A stretch of DNA of 64,000 bases from Caballeronia sp. NK8 (lineage in GTDB: Bacteria; Pseudomonadota; Gammaproteobacteria; Burkholderiales; Burkholderiaceae): positions 2,480,001-2,544,000 of the forward strand of contig NZ_AP024322.1 of NCBI RefSeq assembly GCF_018408855.1, given 5' to 3'. The position numbers and the translations under genes were made by a program. Numbering within the stretch: the first letter of the stretch is position 1; each line of letters begins with the position of its first letter. Shown here piece after piece: positions 46,195 through 56,884 of the stretch. The notes under the pieces were generated by a model. It was given only the letters and a program-made list of their open reading frames with translations. It was not told where the DNA came from and did no database searches.

Positions 46195-46950
46195 TTGATC
46201 CTTTACGAGTATCCCTTCAACGAGCGAATCCGGACGCTGCTGCGCCTCGAAGACCTGTTCGAGCGCTTCACGTTCTTTCTGACTCAGGAAGACGCGCGGG
46301 AACATCACGTCGCGCTCACGACACTCTTCGAGATCGCCGAAGTCGCTGGCCGCACGGATCTCAAGGCCGACCTCATGAAGGAACTGGAGCGGCAGCGGCA
46401 GACGCTGGCGCCGTTCCGCGGCAATCCGGGCATCGAGCAGGAAGCGCTCGAAGCCGTGCTCGGCGAAATCGAGCAGACGCTCACCGGGCTCACCGACATG
46501 CACGGCAAGACCGGCCAGCATCTCGCCGACAACGAGTGGCTCGCGAGCATCCGCAGCCGCACGATCATCCCCGGCGGAACGTGCAAGTTCGATCTGCCGT
46601 CGTACTATGCCTGGCAGCAGTTGCCGGTCGAAGAGCGGCGTCAGGATATCGCGAAGTGGGTCATGCCGATGCTCGCGCTGCGCGACGCGGCGGCCATCGT
46701 GTTACGGCTCGCGCGCGAATCCGGTCAGGCGTCGAAAGTCATGGCGATGCAGGGCAGCTATCAGCAGATGCTATCAGGCCGCACGTATCAGCTGATGCAG
46801 GTGCGCGTTTCGCCCGACACACGCGTGATTCCGGAAGCGAGCGCGAACAAGTACATGCTGTGGGTGCGCTTCACGGTGCAGGATGGCGATCTGAAGCCGC
46901 GCGCCGTCGATGTCGATGTGCCCTTTCATCTGACGCTTTGCAGCCTTTGA
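46195..46950 (+). CDS. zapD: Cell division protein, FtsZ-ring crosslinker
   Basis: A 251-residue ZapD (YacF/DUF1342) that bundles FtsZ filaments. [20 protein letters not shown] is the diagnostic N-terminus and [16 protein letters not shown] follows. The start is TTG at 46195, chosen because it restores that N-terminus with GAGGCGAG upstream. Its partner gene ftsZ lies at 55560 in this window, so both parts of the Z-ring are encoded close together. Confidence 0.93.
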   Translation: MILYEYPFNERIRTLLRLEDLFERFTFFLTQEDAREHHVALTTLFEIAEVAGRTDLKADLMKELERQRQTLAPFRGNPGIEQEALEAVLGEIEQTLTGLTDMHGKTGQHLADNEWLASIRSRTIIPGGTCKFDLPSYYAWQQLPVEERRQDIAKWVMPMLALRDAAAIVLRLARESGQASKVMAMQGSYQQMLSGRTYQLMQVRVSPDTRVIPEASANKYMLWVRFTVQDGDLKPRAVDVDVPFHLTLCSL

Positions 46951-47020
46951 AACGAATCGACAGGCCCCATATCGTTCCGATGTCGATCAAAGCCTGCACG
47001 ATTTTTCACGCCTTACCGTT

Positions 47021-47212
47021 ATGAGCACTGTCGTCAAATGCCCGACCTGCGACAAAGATGTTCGCTGGGTTCCGGAAAACCGCTTTCGCCCGTTCTGCTC
47101 GGAGCGTTGTAAGCAGATCGACCTCGGCGCGTGGGCGACCGAGAAGTACAAGATCGCGGGCAATTCGCAGGAAACGCCGCCAGACGACGATACGCGCGGC
47201 GGCCTGAACTGA
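47021..47212 (+). CDS. yacG: DNA gyrase inhibitor / zinc protein YacG
   Basis: A 63-residue zinc-binding protein with ligands Cys7, Cys10, Cys26 and Cys30 (KCPTC and FCSERC), then the [13 protein letters not shown] segment. In E. coli YacG binds GyrB and inhibits gyrase. It lies 70 bp after zapD, the standard neighbour. Confidence 0.95.
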   Translation: MSTVVKCPTCDKDVRWVPENRFRPFCSERCKQIDLGAWATEKYKIAGNSQETPPDDDTRGGLN

Positions 47213-47235
47213 TCTGAACTGAGCCGTCGCCGGCT

Positions 47236-47679
47236 TTATTCGCGTTCTTCCTCTTCGAGCCATTCGAGAATCGGAATGGCTGCGGGCAGCAGCGGCGCGA
47301 CGTCGACCGGAAGCGACTGCCACGCGATGGCCTGACCTTCACGCCCGCGCGGCGTGCCCTGCCAGTCCGTCACCTTGCAGAAAAACAGACGCACGTACGC
47401 ATGCGGATAGTCGTGCTCCAGCGTGCGCCAGAGCTGGCACGCGGTGACGTCGATGCCCAGTTCTTCGTGCAGTTCGCGTCCCAGCGCCGCCTCGATGCTC
47501 TCGCCCGCCTCGAGCTTGCCGCCAGGAAACTCCCAGTAACCTTCATACGGTTTGCCCTCGGGGCGCTGCGCGAGCAGATAGCGGCCGTCGCGCTGCACCA
47601 TCACGCCGACGGCAACTTCGGTCACCTTGCGTCCGTCGGGCGCGATGTCGGTCTGCGAGCTGGTGTTCGACTCGCTCAT
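47236..47679 (-). CDS. mutT: MutT-type Nudix hydrolase (8-oxo-dGTP diphosphatase)
   Basis: A 147-residue Nudix protein that removes oxidised dGTP from the nucleotide pool. The Nudix box is FPGGKLEAGESIEAALGREL plus HEELGI. The N-terminal strand VAVGVMVQRDGRYLLAQRP is typical of MutT. The start at MSESNTS overlaps the stop of the DUF815 gene by 4 bp, which fits coupling; an upstream ATG exists in frame but lies inside the neighbour. Confidence 0.88.
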   Translation of the reverse strand: MSESNTSSQTDIAPDGRKVTEVAVGVMVQRDGRYLLAQRPEGKPYEGYWEFPGGKLEAGESIEAALGRELHEELGIDVTACQLWRTLEHDYPHAYVRLFFCKVTDWQGTPRGREGQAIAWQSLPVDVAPLLPAAIPILEWLEEEERE

Positions 47680-48539
47680 TGCTTGCGTCCCGACCAGTCG
47701 CGCGCGAATTGCCATGCGACGCGACCCGAACGCGAGCCGCGCTCCAGCGCCCAGACGAGCGCATCGCCGCGCGCGCTTTCGACTTCCGCTTCATCGCAGC
47801 CGAAATGCTTCAGCCAGTGACCGACGATCGACAGATAGTCGTCCTGCTTGAACGGATAGAAGCTGACCCAAAGGCCAAAACGCTCGGACAGCGAGATCTT
47901 CTCTTCGACCACTTCGCCCGGATGAATCTCGCCATCGGACGTGTGCTTGTACGTCTCGTTGTCGCTCATGTATTCGGGCAACAGATGACGACGGTTCGAC
48001 GTCGCGTAGATCAGCACATTGTCCGATTGCGCCGCGACCGAACCATCGAGCGCCACCTTCAGCGCCTTGTAGCCCGACTCGCCTTCCTCGAACGAAAGAT
48101 CGTCGCAGAACACGATGAAACGCTCGGGCCGCGCCGAAATCAGGTCGACGATATCGCCGAGATCGTGCAGATCGTCCTTGTCGACTTCGATGAGACGCAG
48201 GCCGTCCTTCGCGTGAGCATTCAGGCACGCCTTGATCAGCGACGACTTGCCCGTCCCGCGCGCGCCCGTCAACAGTACGTTGTTCGCCGGCAGCTTCTTC
48301 ACGAACTGTTGCGTGTTCTGCTCGATCAAACCCTTCTGGCGATCGATGTTCTGCAGATCATCGAGCGTGATCTGCGAGATGGCCGGCACCGGCTGCAGGA
48401 ATCCGCGCCCCTGACGCTTGCGCCAGCGAAACGCCACTGCGGATGCCCAGTCGATATCCGGCGCCGCGGGCGGCAACATGCCTTCGATGCGCGCGAGGAC
48501 CGCCTCGGCGCGCGTGAGAAATTGTTCGAGCTTGTCCAT
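47676..48539 (-). CDS. DUF815 AAA-type ATPase
   Basis: A 287-residue AAA+ ATPase of the DUF815 family. The Walker A GARGTGKSSLIKA lies about 93-105 and the Walker B-like RFIVFCDDLSFEE about 140-152. The C-terminal segments HWLKHFGCDEAEVE and RVAWQFARDW follow. Function is unknown. It lies between mutT (4-bp overlap) and argJ. Confidence 0.85.
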   Translation of the reverse strand: MDKLEQFLTRAEAVLARIEGMLPPAAPDIDWASAVAFRWRKRQGRGFLQPVPAISQITLDDLQNIDRQKGLIEQNTQQFVKKLPANNVLLTGARGTGKSSLIKACLNAHAKDGLRLIEVDKDDLHDLGDIVDLISARPERFIVFCDDLSFEEGESGYKALKVALDGSVAAQSDNVLIYATSNRRHLLPEYMSDNETYKHTSDGEIHPGEVVEEKISLSERFGLWVSFYPFKQDDYLSIVGHWLKHFGCDEAEVESARGDALVWALERGSRSGRVAWQFARDWSGRKQ

Positions 48540-48564
48540 ATGGGTATCGATGCGCGCCGCTGGT

Positions 48565-49806
48565 TCAGGAACGGTAGTCGGCGTTGATGCTCACGTAATC
48601 ATGCGAGAGGTCGCACGTCCAGATCGTCGCTTGCGCGTTGCCGCGTCCGAGCAGCACGCGAATCGCGATCTCGCTCTTCTTCATCACGCGCTGACCGTCT
48701 TCTTCCTTGTACTCGGGATTGCGTCCGCCCGCTTTCGCGACGAGCACGTCATCGAGATAAAGATCGATATTGCCGACGTCGAGATCCGTCACGCCTGCAT
48801 AGCCGATCGCCGCGAGAATGCGACCGAGATTCGGATCGGATGCGTAGAACGCCGTCTTGACGAGCGGCGAATGGCCGATCGCGTACGCGATCTGACGGCA
48901 TTCCGCTGCGTCCTTGCCGCCTTCCACCGTGATCGTCATAAACTTGGTCGCGCCTTCGCCATCGCGCACGATGAGTTGCGCGAGCGCCTGCGCGACTTCC
49001 GTCACGGCATCGCGCAGCGCGGCGTACGCAGGCGAATCCGTCGACGTGATCGCGGGCAGGCTCGACTTGCCCGAGGCGATCAGGATGAACGAATCGTTGG
49101 TCGACGTATCGCCGTCGATGGTGATGCAGTTGAACGAGCGATCCGCCACATGCTTCACGAGCTGATCCAGCACCGGCTGCGCGACGGTTGCATCGAAGGC
49201 GAGGAAGCCGAGCATCGTCGCCATGTTCGGCTTGATCATGCCCGCGCCCTTGCTGATGCCCGACAGCGTGACGACGTGTCCGTCGATGGTCACCTGACGC
49301 GACGCCGCCTTCGGCAGCGTGTCGGTGGTCATGATGGCTTGCGCGGCATCGAACCAGTGCGCGGCCTGCTGGTTCGCGAGCGCGGCGGGCAGACCGGCCT
49401 TCAGGCGATCGATCGGCAGCGGCTCCAGAATCACACCGGTCGAAAACGGCAGGATCTGCTGCGCATCGAGACCTTCGAGGCGCGCGAGCTCCGCGCACGT
49501 CGCGCGCGCGTGCGCCATGCCCGGCTCGCCGGTGCCGGCGTTCGCATTGCCGGTGTTCACGACGAGCGCGCGAATGCCCTTGCCGCCCTTGCTGACAGCC
49601 GCGAGATGCTCGCGACACACCGTGACGGGCGCGGCGCAAAAGCGATTCTGCGTGAACACGCCCGCGACGCTCGCGCCTTCATCGACGCGAATGACGAGCA
49701 CATCCTTGCGATTGGGCTTGCGGATATTCGCCTCGGCCCAGCCTAGCGTGACGCCGGCGACGGGATGAAGCGCTGCGGGATCGATCGAGGGAAAGTTGAC
49801 GGCCAT
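48565..49806 (-). CDS. argJ: Bifunctional ornithine acetyltransferase/N-acetylglutamate synthase
   Basis: A 413-residue enzyme of the cyclic arginine pathway that moves acetyl from N-acetylornithine to glutamate. It self-cleaves at the ATML motif (196-199), where Thr197 becomes the N-terminal nucleophile of the beta chain; [14 protein letters not shown] (186-199) is diagnostic. The C-terminus ends [11 protein letters not shown]. Start at MAVNFPSID follows the family N-terminus. It lies 25 bp before DUF815 and 158 bp after secA. Confidence 0.95.
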   Translation of the reverse strand: MAVNFPSIDPAALHPVAGVTLGWAEANIRKPNRKDVLVIRVDEGASVAGVFTQNRFCAAPVTVCREHLAAVSKGGKGIRALVVNTGNANAGTGEPGMAHARATCAELARLEGLDAQQILPFSTGVILEPLPIDRLKAGLPAALANQQAAHWFDAAQAIMTTDTLPKAASRQVTIDGHVVTLSGISKGAGMIKPNMATMLGFLAFDATVAQPVLDQLVKHVADRSFNCITIDGDTSTNDSFILIASGKSSLPAITSTDSPAYAALRDAVTEVAQALAQLIVRDGEGATKFMTITVEGGKDAAECRQIAYAIGHSPLVKTAFYASDPNLGRILAAIGYAGVTDLDVGNIDLYLDDVLVAKAGGRNPEYKEEDGQRVMKKSEIAIRVLLGRGNAQATIWTCDLSHDYVSINADYRS

Positions 49807-49964
49807 GTTCGCGTCTCGCTGAAGGTGGCGAGTGCCGGCTTGTCGGACCGGCACGCTTTGGAAGACTGACGCCCGCCCGGCTATTCGAGGCCGGCGCCGT
49901 GAATAAGGGACCTGCAAAGACAAACGACGCATCGCTGCGTCGCTTGGATCTGGTCGACAGCCGA

Positions 49965-52778
49965 TTAAGCCAGCTTGCCGTGACAGTTCTTGTACTTCTT
50001 GCCGCTGCCGCACGGGCACGGATCGTTGCGGCCGACCTTCGGAACGTCGTCCGAGGGGCGGGTCACGACGCTGATGTCGTCGCCTGCGGCCATCGCCTGG
50101 CTGACCATCTGCGCCGTCGCGCTCGCCGCCGTCGAGGCGGGCGTCGGCTCGGCGGCCGGCGCGTTGAAGTCCGCGTGCGTGAACGACACGTTCTCGAGAT
50201 GGCTGCCCTTCTCTTCGTACTGCTCGGCGGCTTCTTCGAGCTGTTCCGGCGACTGGATCTGCACGTTCATCACGACGCGCGTGACTTCCTGCTTCACGGC
50301 GTCGAGCATCGCCGCGAAGAGTTCGAACGCCTCGCGCTTGTATTCCTGCTTCGGGTTCTTCTGCGCATAACCGCGCAGATGGATGCCCTGACGCAGATGA
50401 TCGAGCGCGGCGAGATGCTCGCGCCAGCGGCTGTCGAGCGTCTGCAGCATGATCGAGCGTTCGAACGCGCTGAACGATTCGCGGCCCACGAGCGTGACCT
50501 TCGCTTCGTACGCTTCGTCGGCGGCGGAGAGCACGGCTTCGCAGATTTCTTCGGCGTCGATCGAGTTCGACTCGTTGATCATCTCCTGCACGGCGAGGTC
50601 GAGCGACCAGTCGTTGCGCAGCACTTCTTCCAATTCGGGCGCTTCCCATTGCTCTTCGATACTGCCCGCCGGCACGAACGTACGAACCACGTCGCCGATC
50701 ACGCTCTGGCGCATCGCGGCGATGGTTTCCTGCACGTCGTTCGCTTCGAGCAGTTCGTTGCGCTGCTGGTAGATCACCTTGCGCTGATCGTTGGAGACGT
50801 CGTCGTATTCGAGCAGCTGCTTGCGGATATCGAAATTGCGCGCTTCGACCTTGCGCTGCGCGCCTTCGATCGAGCGCGTGACCATGCCCGCTTCGATCGG
50901 CTCGCCTTCCGGCATCTTCAGACGATCCATGATCGCGCGCACGCGGTCGCCCGCGAAAATGCGCAGGAGCGGATCATCCAGCGACAGATAGAAGCGCGAC
51001 GAGCCCGGATCGCCCTGACGGCCCGCGCGGCCGCGCAACTGGTTGTCGATACGGCGCGACTCGTGACGCTCGGTGCCGATGATATGCAGACCGCCGGCGG
51101 CCTTCACGTGATCGTGCAGCGCCTGCCATTCGTCGTGCAGCTTCTGGACGCGCGCGGCTTTTTCGTTCTCGGGAATCGACAGATCCGCTTCGATGAACGA
51201 AGCCTGCTTCTCGACGTTGCCGCCGAGCACGATGTCCGTGCCGCGACCGGCCATGTTCGTCGCGATGGTGACAGCGCCCGGGCGGCCCGCTTCAGCGACG
51301 ATCGCCGCTTCGCGCGCGTGCTGCTTCGCGTTGAGCACTTCGTGCTTCACGCCCGTCTGCGCGAGCAGGCCGGACAGCAGTTCGGACGCTTCGATCGATG
51401 TCGTGCCGACGAGCGTCGGCTGACCACGTTCGACGCAATCGCGGATGTCGCGAATCACCGCGTCGTAACGCTCCTTCGACGACTTGTAGATCTGGTCCTG
51501 CTTGTCGACGCGCTTCGGCGGACGGTTGGTCGGAATCACGACCGTTTCGAGGCCGTAGATTTCCTGGAACTCGTACGCTTCCGTGTCCGCCGTGCCGGTC
51601 ATGCCGGACAGCTTCGCGTACATGCGGAAGTAGTTCTGCAGCGTGATGGACGCGAGCGTCTGGTTCTCGGCCTGAATCTGGACGTGTTCCTTCGCTTCGA
51701 CGGCCTGATGCAGACCGTCCGACCAGCGGCGGCCGGTCATCATGCGGCCCGTGAATTCATCGACGATCACGACTTCGCCGTTCTGCACCACGTAATGCTG
51801 GTCGCGCATGAAGAGCGTATGCGCGCGCAACGCGGCATAGATGTGGTGCATCAGCGTGATGTTCTGCGGCGCGTAGAGGCTTTCGCCCTCGCCGATCAGG
51901 CCCCACTCGGCGAGCAGGCGCTCGGCCTTCTCGTGGCCCGATTCCGTCAGGAACACCTGACGCGCTTTTTCGTCGAGCGTGTAGTCGCCGGGTTTCTCGA
52001 CGCCGGTGCCATCCGCCTTTTCCTCGCCGATCTGCTGTTCGAGCAGCGGCGGCAGCGCGTTCATGCGTACGTAGAGATCGGTGTGATCTTCCGCCTGACC
52101 GGAGATGATGAGCGGCGTGCGCGCTTCGTCGATGAGGATCGAGTCCACTTCGTCGACGATCGCGAAATTGAGCGGCCGCTGCACGCGCGCGTTGGTCTCG
52201 TAGACCATGTTGTCGCGCAGGTAGTCGAAGCCGAATTCGTTGTTCGTGCCGTAGGTGATGTCCGCGCCGTATGCTTCCTGCTTCTGCGAGTGCTCCATCT
52301 GCGACAGATTCACGCCGCATGAGAGCCCGAGGAAGTTGTAGAGGCGCGCCATCCATTCGGCGTCGCGCTGGGCGAGGTAATCGTTCACCGTCACGACGTG
52401 CACGCCGCGGCCCGACAACGCGTTCAGATACGCCGCGAGCGTCGCGACGAGCGTCTTGCCCTCGCCGGTACGCATTTCAGCGATCTTGCCGTAGTGCAGG
52501 ACCATGCCGCCAATCAGCTGGACGTCGAAGTGGCGCATCTTCAGGACGCGCTTGCTCGCCTCGCGACAGACTGCGAACGCTTCGGGCAGGATCACGTCGA
52601 GCGATTCGCCGCCCGCGACACGCTGGCGGAACTCATCGGTCTTGGCGCGCAGCTGGTCGTCCGAGTACTTCTCGACGGTCGGCTCGAGGGCATTGATCGC
52701 CGCAACGGTCTTTTGATATTGCTTGACCAGCCGCTGATTGCGGCTGCCAAAAATCTTCTGAAGGAAACCGGTCGTCAT
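49965..52778 (-). CDS. secA: Preprotein translocase ATPase subunit
   Basis: A 937-residue motor that pushes preproteins through Sec[23 protein letters not shown] is the family start. Walker A MRTGEGKT lies near 101-108, followed by [19 protein letters not shown] and the [13 protein letters not shown] motif. The C-terminal zinc-binding tail is [14 protein letters not shown], which contacts SecB. Start at 52778 was chosen over an upstream ATG because it matches the family. dciA is divergent from it and argJ follows downstream. Confidence 0.97.
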   Translation of the reverse strand: MTTGFLQKIFGSRNQRLVKQYQKTVAAINALEPTVEKYSDDQLRAKTDEFRQRVAGGESLDVILPEAFAVCREASKRVLKMRHFDVQLIGGMVLHYGKIAEMRTGEGKTLVATLAAYLNALSGRGVHVVTVNDYLAQRDAEWMARLYNFLGLSCGVNLSQMEHSQKQEAYGADITYGTNNEFGFDYLRDNMVYETNARVQRPLNFAIVDEVDSILIDEARTPLIISGQAEDHTDLYVRMNALPPLLEQQIGEEKADGTGVEKPGDYTLDEKARQVFLTESGHEKAERLLAEWGLIGEGESLYAPQNITLMHHIYAALRAHTLFMRDQHYVVQNGEVVIVDEFTGRMMTGRRWSDGLHQAVEAKEHVQIQAENQTLASITLQNYFRMYAKLSGMTGTADTEAYEFQEIYGLETVVIPTNRPPKRVDKQDQIYKSSKERYDAVIRDIRDCVERGQPTLVGTTSIEASELLSGLLAQTGVKHEVLNAKQHAREAAIVAEAGRPGAVTIATNMAGRGTDIVLGGNVEKQASFIEADLSIPENEKAARVQKLHDEWQALHDHVKAAGGLHIIGTERHESRRIDNQLRGRAGRQGDPGSSRFYLSLDDPLLRIFAGDRVRAIMDRLKMPEGEPIEAGMVTRSIEGAQRKVEARNFDIRKQLLEYDDVSNDQRKVIYQQRNELLEANDVQETIAAMRQSVIGDVVRTFVPAGSIEEQWEAPELEEVLRNDWSLDLAVQEMINESNSIDAEEICEAVLSAADEAYEAKVTLVGRESFSAFERSIMLQTLDSRWREHLAALDHLRQGIHLRGYAQKNPKQEYKREAFELFAAMLDAVKQEVTRVVMNVQIQSPEQLEEAAEQYEEKGSHLENVSFTHADFNAPAAEPTPASTAASATAQMVSQAMAAGDDISVVTRPSDDVPKVGRNDPCPCGSGKKYKNCHGKLA

Positions 52779-53066
52779 CGGATCAGTGTCTGCGTCGCGG
52801 CTTCGGACGGGCGGCAGCATCGAGCTGCGTCCGGCCTCGGGGAACCTCGGCGACTTAAGTCCATAAGGTGAAATTCGAATCGGGAATTTTAGCACGCGAG
52901 TCTGGCAGACCTTGTGTCAGCGTGCCCGCCCGCGCGTCGGTGCGGCGCGACAGTCAACGGGTTGAAAGCTTGCCTGCAAGCAACGCCCTAAAAGGCTCGC
53001 GACCGTGAACAATGGCTCGCCTCGCGTACAATCGAACCGTCCCATCGGGCCTGCGCCTGGATAAAA

Positions 53067-53552
53067 ATGAGCCGCTTTTCTACAAATTCAAGGTCGCGTT
53101 TCGATCCGCGCCGGCCGCAAGCCGTCGCCGACGTGCTCGATCGCACCGATGCGTTCCGCGCGCTGCGGGCGGGCGTCGAGCAAGTGGCGGCGCTGCAGCG
53201 CGATCTCGGCGCGCTTTTGCCGGATTATCTGGCGTCGAACGTGGAGCCCGGGTTCATCAAGGATGGCGTGCTCGCGCTCTTTGCCGCGCACAGCGCGCTC
53301 GCCGCACGGCTGCGGCATCTGGAGCCGCGTCTGCTCTCGGACCTTCAGCAGCGCGGCTGGGCGGTCGATGCGCTGAAAATCCGCGTGCGTCCGCAGCCGA
53401 TGAAGGAAGCCGCGCCGCCGAAGCAGGCGCGCGTGTCGCCGGCGGGTGCGTCGGCATTACGGGAACTCGCGGAAACGCTGGAGCCTTCTCCGCTCCAGGA
53501 AGCGCTCGCGCGCATGGCGTCGCGCCACCAGGGACGCGCGCAAAAAAAATGA
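53067..53552 (+). CDS. dciA: DUF721/DciA-type helicase loader
   Basis: A 161-residue protein with an N-terminal DUF721 (DciA) domain (DVLDRTDAFRALRAGVEQVA, then HSALAARLRHLEPRLLSDLQ) and a Lys/Arg/Ala-rich tail. DciA loads the replicative helicase DnaB in bacteria lacking DnaC. It is divergent from secA. Its stop codon lies inside the hairpin that terminates the opposing lpxC gene. Confidence 0.8.
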   Translation: MSRFSTNSRSRFDPRRPQAVADVLDRTDAFRALRAGVEQVAALQRDLGALLPDYLASNVEPGFIKDGVLALFAAHSALAARLRHLEPRLLSDLQQRGWAVDALKIRVRPQPMKEAAPPKQARVSPAGASALRELAETLEPSPLQEALARMASRHQGRAQKK

Positions 53553-53575
53553 GCGGCGCTTTCGCTGCCGCTCAT
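53542..53575 (-). terminator. Intrinsic terminator after lpxC
   Basis: On the minus strand AATGAGCGGC/GCCGCTCATT with a loop of about 9 nt runs into eight T. It overlaps the 3' end and stop codon of the convergent dciA gene (TGA at 53550). Confidence 0.8.
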
Positions 53576-53603
53576 TCTCTGACTGCCGAATCGCCGAGTT
53601 ACA

Positions 53604-54521
53604 TCAGGCGAATGCCGTCTGCGTGTCAAAACCAAAACCGCGCGGCGCCTTCTGCGTGTCCTCGAACGTGACGATCTCGTAGGCGTCTTCGGTCGCGAGC
53701 AACTCGCGCAGCAACATGTTGTTCATCGCGTGGCCGCCCTTGTACGCCTTGTACGACGCCAGCAACGGATGGCCGACCACGTAAAGATCGCCGATCGCGT
53801 CGAGCATCTTGTGCTTCACGAACTCGTCGTCGTAGCGCAGGCCGTCGTTGTTCAGGATGCGGTATTCGTCCAGCACGATCGCGTTGTCCATGCTGCCGCC
53901 GCGCGCAAGGCCCAGTTCGCGCATCATCTCGACTTCATGCGCGAAACCGAACGTGCGGGCGCGAGCGATTTCACGCACATAGGACGTGGTCGCGAAATCC
54001 ACTTCCAGCGCCTGTCCCGTCTTGTCAACGGCCGGATGGCGGAAATCGATGGTAAAGCTCAGCTTGAAGCCGAAATACGGTTCGAGACGCGCGAACTTGT
54101 CACCGTCTCGCACTTCGACGGGCTTCGTCACCTTGATGAACTGCTTCGGCGCGTTCTGCTCCTCGATACCCGCTGATTGAATCAGAAACACGAACGATGC
54201 CGCGCTGCCGTCCATGATCGGGATTTCCTCGGCGGTCACGTCGACATACAGGTTGTCGATGCCGAGGCCGGCGCATGCCGACATCAAGTGCTCGATGGTC
54301 GAGACCCGCGCGCCGTCCTTCTGCAACACGGACGCGAGCCGGGTGTCGCCGATCGCCATTGCCGACGCCGGGATATCGACCGGCTCCGGCAAGTCGATGC
54401 GCGAAAATACGATGCCCGTGCCAATCGGTGCGGGGCGCAGGGTCAGGTTGACCTTGCTGCCGGAATGGAGCCCGATCCCCACGGTTTTGACGACGGTCTT
54501 GATTGTTCGCTGCTTCAACAT
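53604..54521 (-). CDS. lpxC: UDP-3-O-acyl-N-acetylglucosamine deacetylase
   Basis: A 305-residue zinc enzyme of the committed step of lipid A synthesis. The N-terminus [20 protein letters not shown] is diagnostic. Zinc ligands include His78 ([12 protein letters not shown], with Glu77 as the base), and His/Asp in [13 protein letters not shown]. It belongs to the usual ftsZ-lpxC-secA order, here with a peroxiredoxin gene placed between ftsZ and lpxC. Confidence 0.97.
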   Translation of the reverse strand: MLKQRTIKTVVKTVGIGLHSGSKVNLTLRPAPIGTGIVFSRIDLPEPVDIPASAMAIGDTRLASVLQKDGARVSTIEHLMSACAGLGIDNLYVDVTAEEIPIMDGSAASFVFLIQSAGIEEQNAPKQFIKVTKPVEVRDGDKFARLEPYFGFKLSFTIDFRHPAVDKTGQALEVDFATTSYVREIARARTFGFAHEVEMMRELGLARGGSMDNAIVLDEYRILNNDGLRYDDEFVKHKMLDAIGDLYVVGHPLLASYKAYKGGHAMNNMLLRELLATEDAYEIVTFEDTQKAPRGFGFDTQTAFA

Positions 54522-54587
54522 GATGTTCTTTCCGATTTACGATCCCTATAAAGAGAATCAATCGTGCATTAAATTCTAATAGGTCGA

Positions 54588-54593
54588 ATTATA
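54588..54593 (-). promoter_or_regulatory. Candidate -10 element upstream of lpxC
   Basis: A perfect TATAAT on the minus strand lies about 67 bp before the lpxC ATG. The matching -35 is weak. Confidence 0.4.
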
Positions 54594-54679
54594 CTCCATT
54601 CGTTGCACGCCGTCCTGATCCATGAGGTATCAAACGTTTCCCTGTGTTACGTCGCGGCGGCCCAACTGAGAAGCAGAAC

Positions 54680-54720
54680 GGGCCGATGCCCGGAATGGAG
54701 GCATTTCCGGTCATCGGCCC
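54680..54720 (-). terminator. Hairpin downstream of the peroxiredoxin gene
   Basis: A 9-bp outer stem GGGCCGATG/CATCGGCCC and a 6-bp inner stem CCGGAA/TTCCGG are separated by one mismatched pair. The T-run after it is weak. It lies about 65 bp past the peroxiredoxin stop. Confidence 0.45.
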
Positions 54721-54784
54721 CAAGTTACGGCTGATTGCGAGGGCGTCTGAAGCGTTGCGCGCGGGCAACGCAACGCCGCTGCAT

Positions 54785-55288
54785 TCAGCGCAACGTCGCC
54801 AGGATGCTTTGAGCGTCGCTGACTTCGAACTTGCCGGGCGCTTCGACGGACAGCGTCTTGACCACGCCGTCGTCGACCACCATCGCGTAGCGTTGGGAAC
54901 GGATTCCCATGCCACGCTCGGACAAATCCTGATCCAGTCCGAGTGTCTGAGTGAAACGCGCACTGCCGTCCGCGATCATCTTCACCTTGCCCGAGGCTTG
55001 AAGATCGCGTCCCCACGCGCTCATCACGAACGCGTCGTTGACGGAAACGCACCAGACTTCGTCGATGCCCGCAGCGGACAGGTCCGCCGCCGCATCGATG
55101 TAGCCGGGCACGTGTCTGGCGGAGCACGTCGGCGTAAACGCACCCGGCAATCCGAAGATCACCACGCGCTTGCCGGCGCACCGCTCGCGCACCTGGAACG
55201 CATTCGGTCCCACGGCACAGCCCTCGGTCGCCTCGTCGATGAACTCGAAAAGGCGCGTATCGGGCAACGCTTCACCTACTTTGATCAT
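54785..55288 (-). CDS. Peroxiredoxin (Prx5-like)
   Basis: A 167-residue thiol peroxidase. The peroxidatic Cys55 lies in PGAFTPTCSARHV and VSVNDAFVMSAWG is the conserved Prx5 core. Members of this type reduce H2O2 or alkyl peroxides, often with glutaredoxin/glutathione; the donor here is not known. The start MIKVGEALPD was chosen because the frame upstream lacks family similarity. It follows ftsZ by 271 bp. Confidence 0.92.
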   Translation of the reverse strand: MIKVGEALPDTRLFEFIDEATEGCAVGPNAFQVRERCAGKRVVIFGLPGAFTPTCSARHVPGYIDAAADLSAAGIDEVWCVSVNDAFVMSAWGRDLQASGKVKMIADGSARFTQTLGLDQDLSERGMGIRSQRYAMVVDDGVVKTLSVEAPGKFEVSDAQSILATLR

Positions 55289-55559
55289 GCTCGGTCCTTC
55301 CCTGATCAGTGCTCGCGACATCCTCGCGATTGCATCATCCCGCAACCGCGCCGACGTCTTTTGCGGTCATGTCGGCTTCACTCTGCCTCCCTCGACGTCA
55401 GGAGCAGATTCGTGGAGGTCGGCTGGCCACGGCCCGGCGTCCATTTCGAATCAGGACGCGGCCTTGGACAGTCGCCCCACGCGAAACCTTCATCATCCGC
55501 GCAAAACGTTCAGCGCGTGCACGCGGTGTGCTGCAAGCAGCAAATAAACTGCGCTTCGC

Positions 55560-56774
55560 TCAGTCCGCCTGCTTGCGCAGGAACGCCGGAATGTCATACG
55601 TATCGACGCCCTTTTCCTGCAGCGCCTGCACGTGCGATGCCGCGGTTTCGCGGGTCGAACGCCACACTGCCGGCGTGTCGAGCTGACCGTAATCCGTCGT
55701 CGACTGGCCGTGCTGCGCGCCGTACGTATTGTGATTGTGCGAAGGCTGATGGCCGTGCGCGATCGGCTGGTTGTCGGTGCCGGTGCGCAGCAGGGTCATC
55801 GGCGCTTGCTGCTGCTTCTTCGCCGCGCGGCCCAAACCAGTTGCCACCACCGTCACGCGCAGTGCGTCGCCCATCGCGTCGTCGTACACCGCGCCGAAGA
55901 TCACCGTGGCATCGTCGGCCGCGTAGCTCTTGATGGTGTTCATCACTTCACGCGTTTCCGACAGACGCAGCGAACGGCTCGACGTGATGTTCACCAGCAC
56001 GCCGCGCGCACCCGACAGATCCACGCCTTCCAGCAGCGGGCTCGCGACCGCCTGTTCTGCAGCGAGGCGCGCGCGATCGACGCCGGCGACCGTCGCCGTG
56101 CCCATCATCGCCTTGCCCTGCTCGCCCATCACCGTCTTCACGTCTTCGAAGTCGACGTTCACGAGGCCATCGACGTTGATGATTTCCGCGATACCGGCCA
56201 CAGCGTTGTTCAGCACGTCGTCCGCGCACTGGAAGCACTTGTCCATCTCGGCGTCATCGCCCATCACCTCGAACAGCTTGTCGTTGAGCACGACGATCAG
56301 CGAGTCGACGTGATCCTCCAGTTGCTGCGAGCCAGCTTCGGCCACGCGCATGCGGCGGCCACCTTCGAACTCGAACGGCTTGCTCACCACGCCGACGGTC
56401 AGAATGCCCATTTCCTTGGCGATCTGCGCGACCACCGGCGCCGCGCCCGTGCCCGTGCCGCCGCCCATGCCCGCGGTGATGAACACCATGTGCGCGCCGC
56501 GCAGCGCATCGGCGATACGTTCGCGCGCGTCTTCCGCCGATTCCTTGCCCTTCTCCGGTTTCGCGCCGGCGCCCAGACCCGTCATGCCCAGTTGCAGCAC
56601 CGTCGGCGCGCGCGAACGAGCGAGCGCTTGCGCGTCGGTGTTCATCACGATGAAGTCGACGCCCTGCACGCCGCGCGTGATCATGTGCTGAACCGCGTTG
56701 CCGCCAGCACCACCAACGCCCACGACCTTGATGATCGTTCCGTTGGTTTCCGTTTCCAGCATTTCGAAATCCAT
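55560..56774 (-). CDS. ftsZ: Cell division protein, tubulin-like GTPase
   Basis: A 404-residue protein that forms the Z ring at the division site. The N-terminal GTPase contains VVGVGGAGGNAV (18-28) and the tubulin signature GGGTGTG (104-110). The T7 segment NVDFEDVKTVM follows. A poorly conserved linker leads to the C-terminal peptide DIPAFLRKQAD (394-404), the binding site for FtsA and ZipA-like partners. It lies 110 bp after ftsA. Confidence 0.98.
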   Translation of the reverse strand: MDFEMLETETNGTIIKVVGVGGAGGNAVQHMITRGVQGVDFIVMNTDAQALARSRAPTVLQLGMTGLGAGAKPEKGKESAEDARERIADALRGAHMVFITAGMGGGTGTGAAPVVAQIAKEMGILTVGVVSKPFEFEGGRRMRVAEAGSQQLEDHVDSLIVVLNDKLFEVMGDDAEMDKCFQCADDVLNNAVAGIAEIINVDGLVNVDFEDVKTVMGEQGKAMMGTATVAGVDRARLAAEQAVASPLLEGVDLSGARGVLVNITSSRSLRLSETREVMNTIKSYAADDATVIFGAVYDDAMGDALRVTVVATGLGRAAKKQQQAPMTLLRTGTDNQPIAHGHQPSHNHNTYGAQHGQSTTDYGQLDTPAVWRSTRETAASHVQALQEKGVDTYDIPAFLRKQAD

Positions 56775-56884
56775 GTTGCCTCCGTCAAGAATGAAGATCG
56801 GCGTTATTCGATGAAAGATCGGGCAACCTTTCGTCGCGCGCCAGCCGCCGGTACCAGCGCGTAATTCGTTTCAATGCGTTTTGC

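Noticed and set aside
52779..53066. Possible secA promoter (TAAAAT near 52886)
   Set aside because: The -10 looks good but no -35 at 16-18 bp; I did not list it as a feature.
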